DNA of 9,930 nucleotides from the NCBI GenBank assembly GCA_012800995.1, contig JAAZIH010000092.1, forward strand, positions 1 through 9,930. The letters are read 5' to 3'. This document shows positions 1 to 8,282 of this stretch, piece by piece. The position numbers were made by a program, and so were the translations under genes. Within the stretch, counting starts at the first letter, position 1. Every line of letters begins with the position of its first letter. The notes below the pieces were generated by a model. That model saw only the letters and a program-made list of their open reading frames with translations, was not told the origin of the DNA and did not search any database. The stretch is from Chloroflexota bacterium. GTDB lineage: Bacteria > Chloroflexota > Anaerolineae > Anaerolineales > Anaerolineaceae.

Positions 1-1043
1 TCGGCGATGTTTTCAGCCGCGTTTGGATGGGTCAGCGAGCGCATGGCTTTGGACATGCGGGCGAGTTTAGCTGGGTTTTGCATGAGACTCTCGATTGTTT
101 CATAGAGCTCAGACATAAGTTGTGAATCTTCCAAAAGAATGGCAGCATCCTGGTCTACCAGGTAGTCAGCGTTGACTTTTTGGTATCGCCAGGCGTAGGG
201 ATAAGGCACTAAGATCGCTGGCAGAGCGAAATAGGGATATTCGCCCAGAGAACTCGCGCCTGACCGTGATACGACTAAATCAGCGGCTGCCATTGCCGCG
301 CCAACTTCGTGCAAATAAGGGAAGGCTTGATAGCGCGCGCCCAATGATTTTGTGGCTTTGCTGACTTTTTCCCAATCGAGATGACCAACGAGATGGATGA
401 CCTGATATGTCTCGACCAGTTTTTCGGCGATAACGATGACAGCGTTATTGATTGAACGCGCGCCAGTGCTGCCACCCATGAACAAAATGGTGGGTAAATC
501 AGGGCTAAAGTGGAAATATTCCAATGCTTCGGGTTTAGTCCATTGCTTGAGCTCATCGCGCAATGGGTAACCGGTGACAACTAAATTGTCGGAAGATTTA
601 TAAAACATTTTGGTATCCTCCGTAGTAATAGCAATTTTTTTGGCGAAACGTCCGAGCGTTTTTAGAGCCAAGCCGGGCTCGATATCGGGGACATACAGCA
701 AAGAGGGTATGTTCCGACCAGCTAACGCCATCGGTACTGCAACAAAACCGCCGGTGAAGAGCAGAACGTCTGGTTTGAAGCGTTTTAGTATTGCTTTTGA
801 GTCTCGGTAGCCTTTCCATAGTTTTAATAAGTTTCCTGGCAGCTTTTTAAGGGATACACCATGCACACCTGCAGCGTGAATGCTCTCAAAGGGGATATTA
901 GCCCGTCGTACCAAGTTGGCTTCGATGCCGTCGGCTGTGCCAACCCAGAGAATTTCGTGACCAACGTTATTCAGTATCTCGGTAACGGTTAGTGCGGGAT
1001 ACACTCCGCCGCCAGTCCCGCCCGCGCAAATCAACAGCCGCAT
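1..1043 (-). CDS. murG: MurG, lipid II synthase (GT28 glycosyltransferase), C-terminus cut by window edge
   Basis: MurG transfers GlcNAc from UDP-GlcNAc to lipid I on the inner membrane face, giving lipid II. The frame is open from ATG at 1043 to the edge for 347 codons, so only a short C-terminal piece is missing. Visible landmarks: the N-terminal glycine loop GGTGGG at residues 8-13 followed by VYPAL, TGGF at 97-100, the second-domain loop GGSTGA at 190-195, and the donor-site segment SRSGASSLGE at 259-268 with Q288 and N291 just after. The start is supported by GAAAGGAG 8 nt upstream, inside ftsW. The gene overlaps the end of ftsW by 77 nt. Oddities: the His that normally follows GGTGG is Gly (G13), the usual HEQN segment reads VPDIE (118-122), and the DHQ before the conserved Asn reads RYQ. 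Order and remaining motifs still favour MurG over another GT28 enzyme. No frameshift is present. Confidence 0.92.
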   Translation of the reverse strand, partial: MRLLICAGGTGGGVYPALTVTEILNNVGHEILWVGTADGIEANLVRRANIPFESIHAAGVHGVSLKKLPGNLLKLWKGYRDSKAILKRFKPDVLLFTGGFVAVPMALAGRNIPSLLYVPDIEPGLALKTLGRFAKKIAITTEDTKMFYKSSDNLVVTGYPLRDELKQWTKPEALEYFHFSPDLPTILFMGGSTGARSINNAVIVIAEKLVETYQVIHLVGHLDWEKVSKATKSLGARYQAFPYLHEVGAAMAAADLVVSRSGASSLGEYPYFALPAILVPYPYAWRYQKVNADYLVDQDAAILLEDSQLMSELYETIESLMQNPAKLARMSKAMRSLTHPNAAENIA

Positions 1044-2196
1044 TGCTCGAACTCCTTTCAGGTGATAGGTTTTTGGCACTTTGACGTGAAACATTCATCA
1101 CAATACCAATGGCAAGAAGGGTGGTAACCATGCTTGAGCCACCCGCGCTGATGAAAGGCAGGGCGTTTCCAGCCATCGGGAAAAGCCCAACAATAACCGC
1201 GATGTTCATCAGTGCTTCAAGGACAATCCATCCGATTAATCCAAAAGATAAAAGTTTACCTAAATTGTCTGGCGCGTTCTTGGCGATTACGTAACCGCGC
1301 CAAAGCAAGAGAACAAACAAAATAATGACGAAAAATGAACCGAAAACGCCGGTTTCCTCCGCGATGACAGCGAAAATGCTGTCGGTATGGGGTAGAGGCA
1401 AACCAGTAAACTTTGTGTCAGCGTTACCCAGACCAACACCGAAGAAACGTCCTTTAATGACAGCTTCGTAGGTACGTCGGATGTGATATGAGCCCTCGCG
1501 TGGGTTGCGCATACCACTGACATATTGTGCGAAACGCACCTTACCAGTAGGCATGACGGTAATCATCAGGAAACCCAATGCGCCAGCGCCAAGCAAAATG
1601 AGGATGATTTGGCGCATGTCGCCACCTGCCAGGAAGAACATCATCACGCCCAAGATGACGACGGTCATCGACGCGCTAATATCAGGCTGAGCGATGATGA
1701 AGGCTGCAACCAAGCCAACAATGATGCCTAAGGGCAAAAGGCCTTCTTTGAAATTAGCCAGAGTTTCCTGGCGATTGTCGAGCCAAACTGCCAAATAGAG
1801 AATAATTGCCATTTTAGCAAGTTCTGCCGGCTGCACTGAACCGCTGAAAAGCGAGCGCGCGGCAGAGAAACGGACTTCGTTAATAATCAGTACCGCGAAT
1901 AAAAGACCCATGATGACAATCATCATGATAACGACGAGTTTTTTATAGTGGTGGTAATCAAAAAGGCTTGCTGCAGTACAAACAACAACGCCGATGCAGA
2001 CCCAAATCAACTGGCGGGTGAAGACATAGGTCGGCTCTTTGTCGATGTGCAGTGAGGCGTCCCAACTGGCAGAATAGACCATCAACAAACCAAACACGAC
2101 TAAAGTAACCACGATGATTAAAAGTGGAACATCAAAGCCGATACGCTTTACAGGTGCGGGTTTGGCGTGAGCCTGGACTGTAGCTTGGGTACTCAT
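967..2196 (-). CDS. ftsW: FtsW, SEDS-family septal peptidoglycan polymerase
   Basis: This is a 409-residue polytopic membrane protein of the SEDS family. FtsW is the lipid II polymerase of the divisome and works with a class B PBP. Recognisable parts: about ten hydrophobic segments beginning near residue 22, QPD at 170-172, the loop GMRNP at 228-232, GVGLGN at 253-258, HTDSIFAVIAEETG at 270-283, whose HTD aspartate sits in the conserved extracellular loop, and PFISAGGSS at 347-355 (canonically PFISYGGSS). It could in principle be RodA, but its place between murD and murG makes FtsW the better call. ATG at 2196 overlaps the murD stop as ATGA, implying translational coupling; no strong Shine-Dalgarno is visible. 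The last 25 residues (385-409), basic and rich in Arg and Ser, are encoded in the same DNA as the first 25 residues of MurG in another frame. Confidence 0.95.
   Translation of the reverse strand: MSTQATVQAHAKPAPVKRIGFDVPLLIIVVTLVVFGLLMVYSASWDASLHIDKEPTYVFTRQLIWVCIGVVVCTAASLFDYHHYKKLVVIMMIVIMGLLFAVLIINEVRFSAARSLFSGSVQPAELAKMAIILYLAVWLDNRQETLANFKEGLLPLGIIVGLVAAFIIAQPDISASMTVVILGVMMFFLAGGDMRQIILILLGAGALGFLMITVMPTGKVRFAQYVSGMRNPREGSYHIRRTYEAVIKGRFFGVGLGNADTKFTGLPLPHTDSIFAVIAEETGVFGSFFVIILFVLLLWRGYVIAKNAPDNLGKLLSFGLIGWIVLEALMNIAVIVGLFPMAGNALPFISAGGSSMVTTLLAIGIVMNVSRQSAKNLSPERSSSNAAVDLRGRDWRRSVSRTNRYRDTE
1052..1059 (-). promoter_or_regulatory. Ribosome binding site of murG
   Basis: GAAAGGAG in coding orientation lies 8 nt upstream of the ATG at 1043, inside the ftsW reading frame. 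It is among the best Shine-Dalgarno matches in the window. It fixes the murG start, and hence the 77-nt overlap with ftsW, because the glycine-loop motif follows immediately at residues 8-13. Confidence 0.8.
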
Positions 2197-3581
2197 AGTT
2201 CATTAATCCATTTCGCGTAGCATTTGCCACGTTCTTCAAAGTCAACAAAAGCGTCATAACTGGTACCACCAGGGGAGAGCAACACCACATCGCCAGCTTC
2301 GGCTTTTTCGGAAGCGATTTTGACAGCATTTTGAAGCGTGTCAGCTTGCGTGAGGGATAGATAGTTCACGCCTTTTTGGGTTTGACTGAGTTTTTCTGCG
2401 ATCATATTGCTGAGTTCGCCAAACAGAATGATGTGTTTTGCCTTTTGGCTGGCAAAGCTGAGCAGATCTTCCCAGGGGAGGTTTTTATCGCGCCCGCCAA
2501 GAAGCAGAACAATAGGTTCATCAAATGATTTCAGCGCCGCAAGCGCGCGTTCTGGCGTGGTGGCGATGGAGTCGTCATACCACTGAACGTCGTTCCGGTT
2601 GGCGACCAATTGCAGGCGGTGGGAAATGCCTTCAAATTCTTCGATGGCGGTTTGAATGGCTGGCAGGGCGATGGTAGCACCAGCAGCGATAGCACAAGCT
2701 GCCAAAACATTTTGCAAATTGTGTTGGCCTCGTAGGGGAATCCACTCGATGGGCAAGAGTTTCATACGTTCTTTGCCGATTTGCAGCATGATTTGATCTT
2801 TTTCGATGTATGTGCCATGCTCGTTTTTGCCAGGTTGCTTGTAACCAAAGCTAATGAGGTCGCCGTGGAGTTCTTCGCGCAGGTTCCAAGAGCCTTTGTC
2901 TTCGCGGTTGAGGATGGCGAGGTCAGCTTGTTTTTGGTACTTCAAGATGCGTGCTTTTGCGGCGGTATAAGCGCCTATCGTGCCGTGTCGGTCGAGGTGG
3001 TTGGGTGTGATGTTGAGCACGGCTGAGATATGGGGCGAGCGGGTCATGAGTTCAAGCTGGAAACTTGAAAGCTCCATAATTGCCAGGTCATCTTCGTGCA
3101 TGTCATCAACATCGCTGATGAGCGGATTGCCGATGTTGCCACCGGTCCAGGCGCGGTTCTTATTGTTTTTCATGGCAAAGAATTGCTCAGCCATTTTTCC
3201 CACCAAGGCGGTTGTGGTTGTTTTGCCAGCGGAGCCTGTAATGCCAATGACTGTGCAAGGGCAGTTTTCGAGGAATATCTGCGAATCATTGCTTAGCTTG
3301 ATTCGTCGTTTGCGGGCTTCTTTAATGATGGGAATATCCAAAGGCACACCACCAGAAACGCACACGAGATCAATACCTTCGAGAAGTTCAAGGGGATGAG
3401 CGCCAAAGTGCGTATGCACCTGGGTGTTTGCAAGGCTTTGTTTGGCGTCTGTTAGTTCAGAATCAGAGCGCGCGTCAGTCAAGGTTACCTTGGCACCGTG
3501 TTTATCGAGATAATGCGAAACAGCTAAGCCTTGTCGGGCCGCGCCAATCACTAAAATGTTTTTTGAGTCGTAACTTTTCAT
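2193..3581 (-). CDS. murD: MurD, UDP-MurNAc-L-alanine--D-glutamate ligase
   Basis: MurD is the cytoplasmic ATP-dependent ligase that adds D-Glu to UDP-MurNAc-L-Ala. At 462 residues it has normal family length. Domain 1 (about 1-108) begins with a dinucleotide-fold-like strand and loop (ILVIGAARQG, 9-18). The central ATPase domain has the P-loop GITGSAGKTTTT at 113-124, GGNIGNP at 147-153, ELSSFQLE at 170-177 and NITPNHLDRHG at 190-200. The C-terminal domain has HRLQ at 321-324, DSIATTPE at 337-344, LLGGRDKNLPW at 360-370 and SPGGTSYDAF near 436-445. The DS-AT-P and GGxDK motifs separate MurD from MurC, MurE and MurF. It starts 3 nt after the mraY stop with only a weak GGA upstream, and its stop overlaps the ftsW start as ATGA. 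SPGG replaces the commoner SPAC or SPAA. Confidence 0.97.
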   Translation of the reverse strand: MKSYDSKNILVIGAARQGLAVSHYLDKHGAKVTLTDARSDSELTDAKQSLANTQVHTHFGAHPLELLEGIDLVCVSGGVPLDIPIIKEARKRRIKLSNDSQIFLENCPCTVIGITGSAGKTTTTALVGKMAEQFFAMKNNKNRAWTGGNIGNPLISDVDDMHEDDLAIMELSSFQLELMTRSPHISAVLNITPNHLDRHGTIGAYTAAKARILKYQKQADLAILNREDKGSWNLREELHGDLISFGYKQPGKNEHGTYIEKDQIMLQIGKERMKLLPIEWIPLRGQHNLQNVLAACAIAAGATIALPAIQTAIEEFEGISHRLQLVANRNDVQWYDDSIATTPERALAALKSFDEPIVLLLGGRDKNLPWEDLLSFASQKAKHIILFGELSNMIAEKLSQTQKGVNYLSLTQADTLQNAVKIASEKAEAGDVVLLSPGGTSYDAFVDFEERGKCYAKWINEL

Positions 3582-3584
3582 CGT

Positions 3585-4583
3585 TTATCCAATAAATGTC
3601 ATGCTTAGGCCAATCATTGCGCCAATAAGTTCTATAAGCCAAAATCGCATTACGATTTGGTTTTCTTCCCAGCCAATCATTTCAAAATGATGGTGAATGG
3701 GTGTTTTCTTGAATACCCGGCGTCCTTTGGTGGCTTTGAAGTAGAGGACCTGAATGACTACTGAGAGCATCTCTGCTGTGGGGATGATGGCAATGAGGGG
3801 AAGCCAAATCCACTGGCCAGTCATTAGAGAGACAACTGCTAATGTGGCACCCAAAGCCTGGGAACCAGTATCACCCATAATGAGTTGGGCAGGTTTGACG
3901 TTGAACCAGAGGAAACCTCCAAGTGCACCTACCACACAGAAACAAAATCGTGCCAGATAGACTTGTCCCTGGGTCATTGCCACGATGCCATATACACCAA
4001 ATGCTGTCAGTGAAATCATACCTGCCAGTCCGTCTATGCCATCGGTGAAATTGACTGCGTTTGCCATCGCTACGATGATAAATGCCGCGATCAGGATATA
4101 GGGCCAGCCAATGGTCAGATAAGCACCGGTAACTGGCCAGACGATTTCCGGGACATGTAAAACCTCCCGTAAAAGATACGCAATAATCAATGCCACAATA
4201 ATTTGCAGGATGAGCTTCACTTTGCCAGACATGCCAAGTCCGCGGCGAGGTCCGCGAATGCCTTCCCAGTCGTCAATCGCGCCAATGATGGCGAAACCCC
4301 ACATGCAACCAAGCGGGACTAAAATCGACATCCCAAAAACCCGGGATCCAAATAATGTAACCGCGTTCAGGATGAGAGTGAGCAAGGTGATGGGTAAGAG
4401 GAACATAAATCCGCCCATGGTTGGCGTGTGCATTTTTTCGCGATGGGAGCTGGGCAGGTCGTCAATTCGGATGATTTTGCCGACTTTCCAGTGTTTAAGT
4501 AAGCGAATGAAAGGGTCACCCCAAATGACGGATAGTAAGAATGCGATACCACTTACGGCAATAGCGATGGTAGTGTTTTCCAT
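3585..4583 (-). CDS. mraY: MraY, phospho-MurNAc-pentapeptide transferase
   Basis: MraY is the membrane enzyme that moves phospho-MurNAc-pentapeptide from UDP to undecaprenyl phosphate, forming lipid I. The protein has 332 residues and about ten hydrophobic segments. Family signatures are clear: HTPTMGG at 52-58, the aspartate pair in IGAIDDW (D104, D105), NAVNFTDGIDGLAG at 175-188, PAQLIMGDTGSQALG at 231-245 with D238, and the terminal IHHHFE at 296-301. The HHH motif and NFTDGIDGLA distinguish it from WecA/TagO relatives. ATG at 4583 shares one base with the murF stop (TAATG), and GGAGG lies 10 nt upstream of it, so both a strong site and coupling are present. Confidence 0.98.
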   Translation of the reverse strand: MENTTIAIAVSGIAFLLSVIWGDPFIRLLKHWKVGKIIRIDDLPSSHREKMHTPTMGGFMFLLPITLLTLILNAVTLFGSRVFGMSILVPLGCMWGFAIIGAIDDWEGIRGPRRGLGMSGKVKLILQIIVALIIAYLLREVLHVPEIVWPVTGAYLTIGWPYILIAAFIIVAMANAVNFTDGIDGLAGMISLTAFGVYGIVAMTQGQVYLARFCFCVVGALGGFLWFNVKPAQLIMGDTGSQALGATLAVVSLMTGQWIWLPLIAIIPTAEMLSVVIQVLYFKATKGRRVFKKTPIHHHFEMIGWEENQIVMRFWLIELIGAMIGLSMTFIG

Positions 4584-5998
4584 TAGTGGGTTTCCTCCAG
4601 GGCTGATACGATAACTTCGAGATGCATGCTGTGTGAGCTTTTTACGAGCACGATATCGCCTTGTGTCAGGTTTGGTTTGAGGTAATTGATGGCGTCATCT
4701 GTATCAGCAAACCAATGTAGTTTTTCTCGGTCAAATCCAGTTTCAAGCACAGCATCACGTGTGATTTGGCTGCGTTGACCAATCAGGACGATTTCATCAG
4801 CAACTTCAGACGCGCGCAAACCAACCCGGCGATGCCCTTCGTGTTCGTATTGTCCAAGTTCGAGCATGTCACCTAAAACGGCTACTTTGCGTCCGTCAAT
4901 ATCATTGAGCAAATTAAGCGCAGCAAGGGTTGAATCGGGCGAGGCGTTGTAGGTGTCATCGATGATGAGTGCACCTGAAGGGGTCGTTACAGTGACAACG
5001 CGCACTTGTTCGCGACTGCTCTTGAAAGCATGGAAAATCCAGTCCCAACTTATCCCTAAGTTCAGGGCGACGGCACACGCGCGCAAGATAGTGAAAACGG
5101 AATGACGCCCGATAAGTGGGGCGGTGAGGTAATAAGATTCGCCCTGATGGTGTAATCGGCAACGGATGCCATTGAGCCCCTGGCTTTCGATTTCGTCCGC
5201 CCAGAGATCAGCGCGAGGGTCAAGCCCATAATAGAAAACACGTGCCTGGGTTTTTGAAGCCATTTGGCGCACAAAATCGTCATCATAATTCAAAATTGCC
5301 AGTCCTTTGGGGGCTTCGGGTAATTCTTCAAGCAGTTCGGCTTTACCGCTTGCAATTGCTTCAATTGAACCAGCACGTTCAGCATGCACGGTGCCAATAT
5401 TGGTGAGTACACCGATGTTGGGATGAGCAATGTCGCATAAGAGTTTGATTTCGCCGGCAACATAAAAACCCATCTCGAGCACAGCGATTTCATGCTCTTT
5501 GGTAAGGCTAAGTAAGGTTAGAGGCAGCCCGATTTCGTTATTGTAATTACCGGGATTCTTGAGTGTACGCATACGGTGAGAGAGCACGCTGGCAATCAAA
5601 TCTTTCGATGAAGATTTGCCCACACTCCCTGTAATGCCGATGACGGGGATATCAAACTGCTCTCGCCAATAAGTAGCGATGGTCTGCAGGGCAAGAAGCG
5701 CGTCTGGCACCAAGAGGCTATAGGGCGCTTCGGTTGGGATTACAGCATCAGGTTGGGTGATGTCAATGACCGGGAAATCCGATTCGATGGCATGATCAAT
5801 AATGGCCATGTAAGCGCCTTTGTTGAAAGCGTCATCCACGTATAAATGCCCGTCTGTAAATTCGCCCTTGAGCGCGATAAACAGCGAACCATCTTCGCAA
5901 CAACGCGAATCAATACACCCGCCATAAACGGGGATATCCGCTTCTACGGTCTGAACAGGTGATTTGAGTGCTTTTAGAATGTGCGAGATACTTAACAT
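4583..5998 (-). CDS. murF: MurF, UDP-MurNAc-tripeptide--D-alanyl-D-alanine ligase
   Basis: MurF completes the cytoplasmic precursor by joining D-Ala-D-Ala to UDP-MurNAc-tripeptide with ATP. The protein has 471 residues, usual for the family. The N-terminal UDP-binding domain carries DSR at 30-32 and LFIALKGEFTDGH at 39-51. The ATPase domain has the P-loop GITGSVGKSSSKD at 121-133, NPGNYNNEIGLPLTLL at 148-163, EMG at 175-177 and NIGTVHAE at 200-207. The C-terminal domain has DDTYNASPDS at 347-356 and VLGDMLELG at 374-382. NNEIG/PLTLL and DxYNASP are specific to MurF. The end reads VKSSHSMHLE (452-461), where VKGSR-type sequence is usual, a mild deviation. The start is 5 nt after the ftsI stop; GGGAG about 10 nt upstream lies in the last ftsI codons. 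No murE precedes it, although murE normally sits here. Confidence 0.96.
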   Translation of the reverse strand: MLSISHILKALKSPVQTVEADIPVYGGCIDSRCCEDGSLFIALKGEFTDGHLYVDDAFNKGAYMAIIDHAIESDFPVIDITQPDAVIPTEAPYSLLVPDALLALQTIATYWREQFDIPVIGITGSVGKSSSKDLIASVLSHRMRTLKNPGNYNNEIGLPLTLLSLTKEHEIAVLEMGFYVAGEIKLLCDIAHPNIGVLTNIGTVHAERAGSIEAIASGKAELLEELPEAPKGLAILNYDDDFVRQMASKTQARVFYYGLDPRADLWADEIESQGLNGIRCRLHHQGESYYLTAPLIGRHSVFTILRACAVALNLGISWDWIFHAFKSSREQVRVVTVTTPSGALIIDDTYNASPDSTLAALNLLNDIDGRKVAVLGDMLELGQYEHEGHRRVGLRASEVADEIVLIGQRSQITRDAVLETGFDREKLHWFADTDDAINYLKPNLTQGDIVLVKSSHSMHLEVIVSALEETH

Positions 5999-6003
5999 AA
6001 CGA

Positions 6004-7800
6004 TTATTCTCCCGATTCCAATACCTGGAGTACGGCATTTTCACCTAAGCGGATGCTGTCAGGCGGAATATCCATAAGAACGACCAGTTTCTCGACAACT
6101 TTTGAAAAAATGGGTGCGGCAATTTGGCTGCCCCAGATGTCGCGTGTGGGTTCTTGCATCCATACGTAGATGACAACCTGGGGGTCTTCTGAGGGACCCC
6201 AGCCGACAAATGAGGCATTTGTGAGGGGATTGGTGTAACCGTACTCGGTGGGAATTTGACCAGTACCGGTTTTGCCGGCAAAGGTGTAACCATCGATGTA
6301 AGCATTTTCGTAGGATTCATCCATCAAGGTTTCTGTAAGCATTTCGGTCACCTTTTTGGCAGTATCCGCGCTGATTGGCGTACCTGCCAGGACAGGGTCT
6401 ACTTCAAAGCGTTTGCCATCAATAATGACGGCTTTGACGATATGGGGCACGTACATCTTACCTTCATTGGCAATCGCGCCGGTGGCCATTGCCATTTGAA
6501 TGGGCGTAACGGAAATTCCCTGACCAAAGGCGTTGGTGGCGAGGTCAATCTCGTACCAGTTGCTGTCGCCGGGTAGTTTCAGGGGCCAGTGTGTTTCGCC
6601 ACCCAGGTCAATGCCGGTATTGCGGTCGAAACCAAAAGCTTTTAAATAACTGTAAAAGTTATCTGGACCAATTTCTTCTGCCATCCATGCCAGGCAGGTG
6701 TTGAGTGACCAACGCATACAATCGGTCATGTCAACATCACCATAGGCACCGTAGTCCCAGTTGCGAATTTCCACACCACCGATTTCATATGAACCATCAT
6801 CTTGATAGACAGTTTCCATTTCAATGACATTGGTATCAAGCGCTATGGCGACTGTAATCGCTTTAAAAACTGAGCCAGGTTCGTAAGTTTTGCTGATGGT
6901 CGGGTTGAAAGGCTCAGGATTAGGGAATAATTCGGCATAATTCCAGTACTTGTTGGGGTCAAGTCTGGGTGTGTTCGCCATGGCGATAATTTCACCGTTT
7001 TTGGGGTTGTAGATAAGAATTGTTCCGCCCTTGGCGCCGGACCATTCAATGGCTTCATCAAGTTCTTGTTCTGCCATCGCCTGGATTTCACGGTTGAAGG
7101 TGAGTTCAATATCAGCGCCGGGTGGGATTTCATCGAGCATCGAAAGCTTTTGCGGGTCAAAAGCGGTGTAAACCATCTGAGGTGTGCCAGCTAAGAGTGT
7201 GTTGTAGGTTTCTTCAACGCCGAAATAGCCCATCCCCTGGGTGCGGTCAAGATATTTGTAGAAACCAAGCACGTTTGAACCCGTTGTGCCTTCAGGATAG
7301 CTGCGTTTGTTGTGAGGGGTCCACATTAAACCATTGAGGCGTGGTCGAATTTCATTGCGTCCTAATTCCATGTCAGCATATTCTTCAACCAAAGCTTCAA
7401 ATCGCATTATTTTTTCCGGACTAACGAAGCCGTCCAGCTGAATGTAGAAGGGGTTGCCATTGCCTGGTTCAGTTGTGGCGTAGGCTAAAACTTTATCGTA
7501 ATCTATGCCCATCACATCTGACACAGCTTTGGCTACGGTTTCTGGCTGAAGAATAGCATTAAGGTCGAGCCCTACTTCATAAGTTGTCTCGTTACCAGCC
7601 AACAAGCGTCCTTTGGCATCGTATATGTTGCCGCGATTGGGGTAAACCAACTGGGTAACACCCTGGTAAGCTTTGCTATCGTCCAGGATTTGTTGGGCGA
7701 CAGGCATATTTTGGATGCGAACAAACTGCACGCATATCGCGAGTGCGACGATGGTCGCGATGATACAAATGGTTAAAATGCGGCCATTATGCGTTTTCAT
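6004..7800 (-). CDS. ftsI: Class B penicillin-binding protein, FtsI/SpoVD type (D,D-transpeptidase)
   Basis: This is the division transpeptidase that cross-links septal peptidoglycan and pairs with FtsW. It has 598 residues: a short cytoplasmic start, one membrane anchor at about 8-28, a PBP-dimer domain with PNRGNIYDAKGRLLA at 54-68, then the transpeptidase domain. The catalytic triad of motifs is intact: SxxK as S310-V-F-K313 after the EPG, SxN as S365-L-N367, and KTG at K510-G512. There is no glycosyltransferase domain and no C-terminal PASTA repeat, so it resembles FtsI more than PASTA-bearing SpoVD. ATG at 7800 overlaps the upstream stop as ATGA, with GAGG 7 nt before it. Two cysteines (C361, C369) flank the SxN motif. 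It could serve elongation instead, but its place in the cluster favours septation. Confidence 0.94.
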   Translation of the reverse strand: MKTHNGRILTICIIATIVALAICVQFVRIQNMPVAQQILDDSKAYQGVTQLVYPNRGNIYDAKGRLLAGNETTYEVGLDLNAILQPETVAKAVSDVMGIDYDKVLAYATTEPGNGNPFYIQLDGFVSPEKIMRFEALVEEYADMELGRNEIRPRLNGLMWTPHNKRSYPEGTTGSNVLGFYKYLDRTQGMGYFGVEETYNTLLAGTPQMVYTAFDPQKLSMLDEIPPGADIELTFNREIQAMAEQELDEAIEWSGAKGGTILIYNPKNGEIIAMANTPRLDPNKYWNYAELFPNPEPFNPTISKTYEPGSVFKAITVAIALDTNVIEMETVYQDDGSYEIGGVEIRNWDYGAYGDVDMTDCMRWSLNTCLAWMAEEIGPDNFYSYLKAFGFDRNTGIDLGGETHWPLKLPGDSNWYEIDLATNAFGQGISVTPIQMAMATGAIANEGKMYVPHIVKAVIIDGKRFEVDPVLAGTPISADTAKKVTEMLTETLMDESYENAYIDGYTFAGKTGTGQIPTEYGYTNPLTNASFVGWGPSEDPQVVIYVWMQEPTRDIWGSQIAAPIFSKVVEKLVVLMDIPPDSIRLGENAVLQVLESGE

Positions 7801-8282
7801 GGCTGGGCCTCATTCGGGTTTTCTGTTAAGTTAGGACTTATCGTCCAGATTTTGTCGCGTAACCAATCCCAAAGTGAGCTGGTGTATTCTGGTAAAAGCT
7901 GGGCTTTTGGCGCCTCGGGCAAGGGGGCTTTTTCAATGCCCTTGCGCAAATCAGGGCTGTATCCGGGTACTTCAAGGTAGATCGCGGTGTGGGGGTCCAC
8001 TGTTCGCATATTTAAACTACCAATGCGCTCGTTAAGCGAGATAGAAGAAGATATTTTCGCGAGGTGACTGCGCAGGTCGTTGATTTCGAGATTCAAAGCG
8101 TGCTCGCGCATTTCTAACTGCTGGATGCGACGTCCAGCAGCGGCTGCACGACCGCTAATGGAAAGGTAGAGCCCAGCGATTGTGGCGACAATGACCAAAA
8201 CCAACATGAAGGCGCCAACAATTTGAATCTGGCGTCGCCATGGGGCTTGTTTATAGGCTGGTGGTTGTGTTATTGTGCTCAT
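7797..8282 (-). CDS. ftsL: FtsL-like divisome protein (single membrane segment plus coiled coil)
   Basis: This small bitopic membrane protein sits in the ftsL slot between rsmH and ftsI. FtsL-type proteins form a complex with DivIC/FtsB and activate FtsW with its PBP. Of its 161 residues, about 1-18 form a cytoplasmic stretch, 20-43 one hydrophobic segment, and 46-90 a likely coiled coil (for example RRIQQLEMREHALNLEINDL at 51-70). A tail of about 70 residues follows, containing YLEVPGYSP at 102-110, a proline-rich stretch and SSLWDWLRDKI at 135-145. FtsL is poorly conserved, so the name rests on topology and position; DivIC-like is an alternative. The tail is longer than in classical FtsL (about 120 residues or fewer). 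The start has AAAGG only 1 nt upstream, but there is no other ATG, GTG or TTG before the membrane segment. The stop overlaps ftsI as ATGA. Confidence 0.75.
   Translation of the reverse strand: MSTITQPPAYKQAPWRRQIQIVGAFMLVLVIVATIAGLYLSISGRAAAAGRRIQQLEMREHALNLEINDLRSHLAKISSSISLNERIGSLNMRTVDPHTAIYLEVPGYSPDLRKGIEKAPLPEAPKAQLLPEYTSSLWDWLRDKIWTISPNLTENPNEAQP

Noticed and set aside
275..819. Two short minus-strand frames (275-580 and 598-819) inside the murG region, which could suggest a broken murG
   Set aside because: Both lie in other frames. The true murG frame is uninterrupted from 1043 to the window edge with its motifs in order.
2980..3399. Plus-strand 139-codon frame inside murD
   Set aside because: Shadow of the murD coding sequence, which carries all Mur ligase motifs; the antisense product shows none.
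4210..4614. Plus-strand 134-codon frame across the mraY start
   Set aside because: Antisense shadow of mraY and the murF end; no ribosome site or protein family signature.
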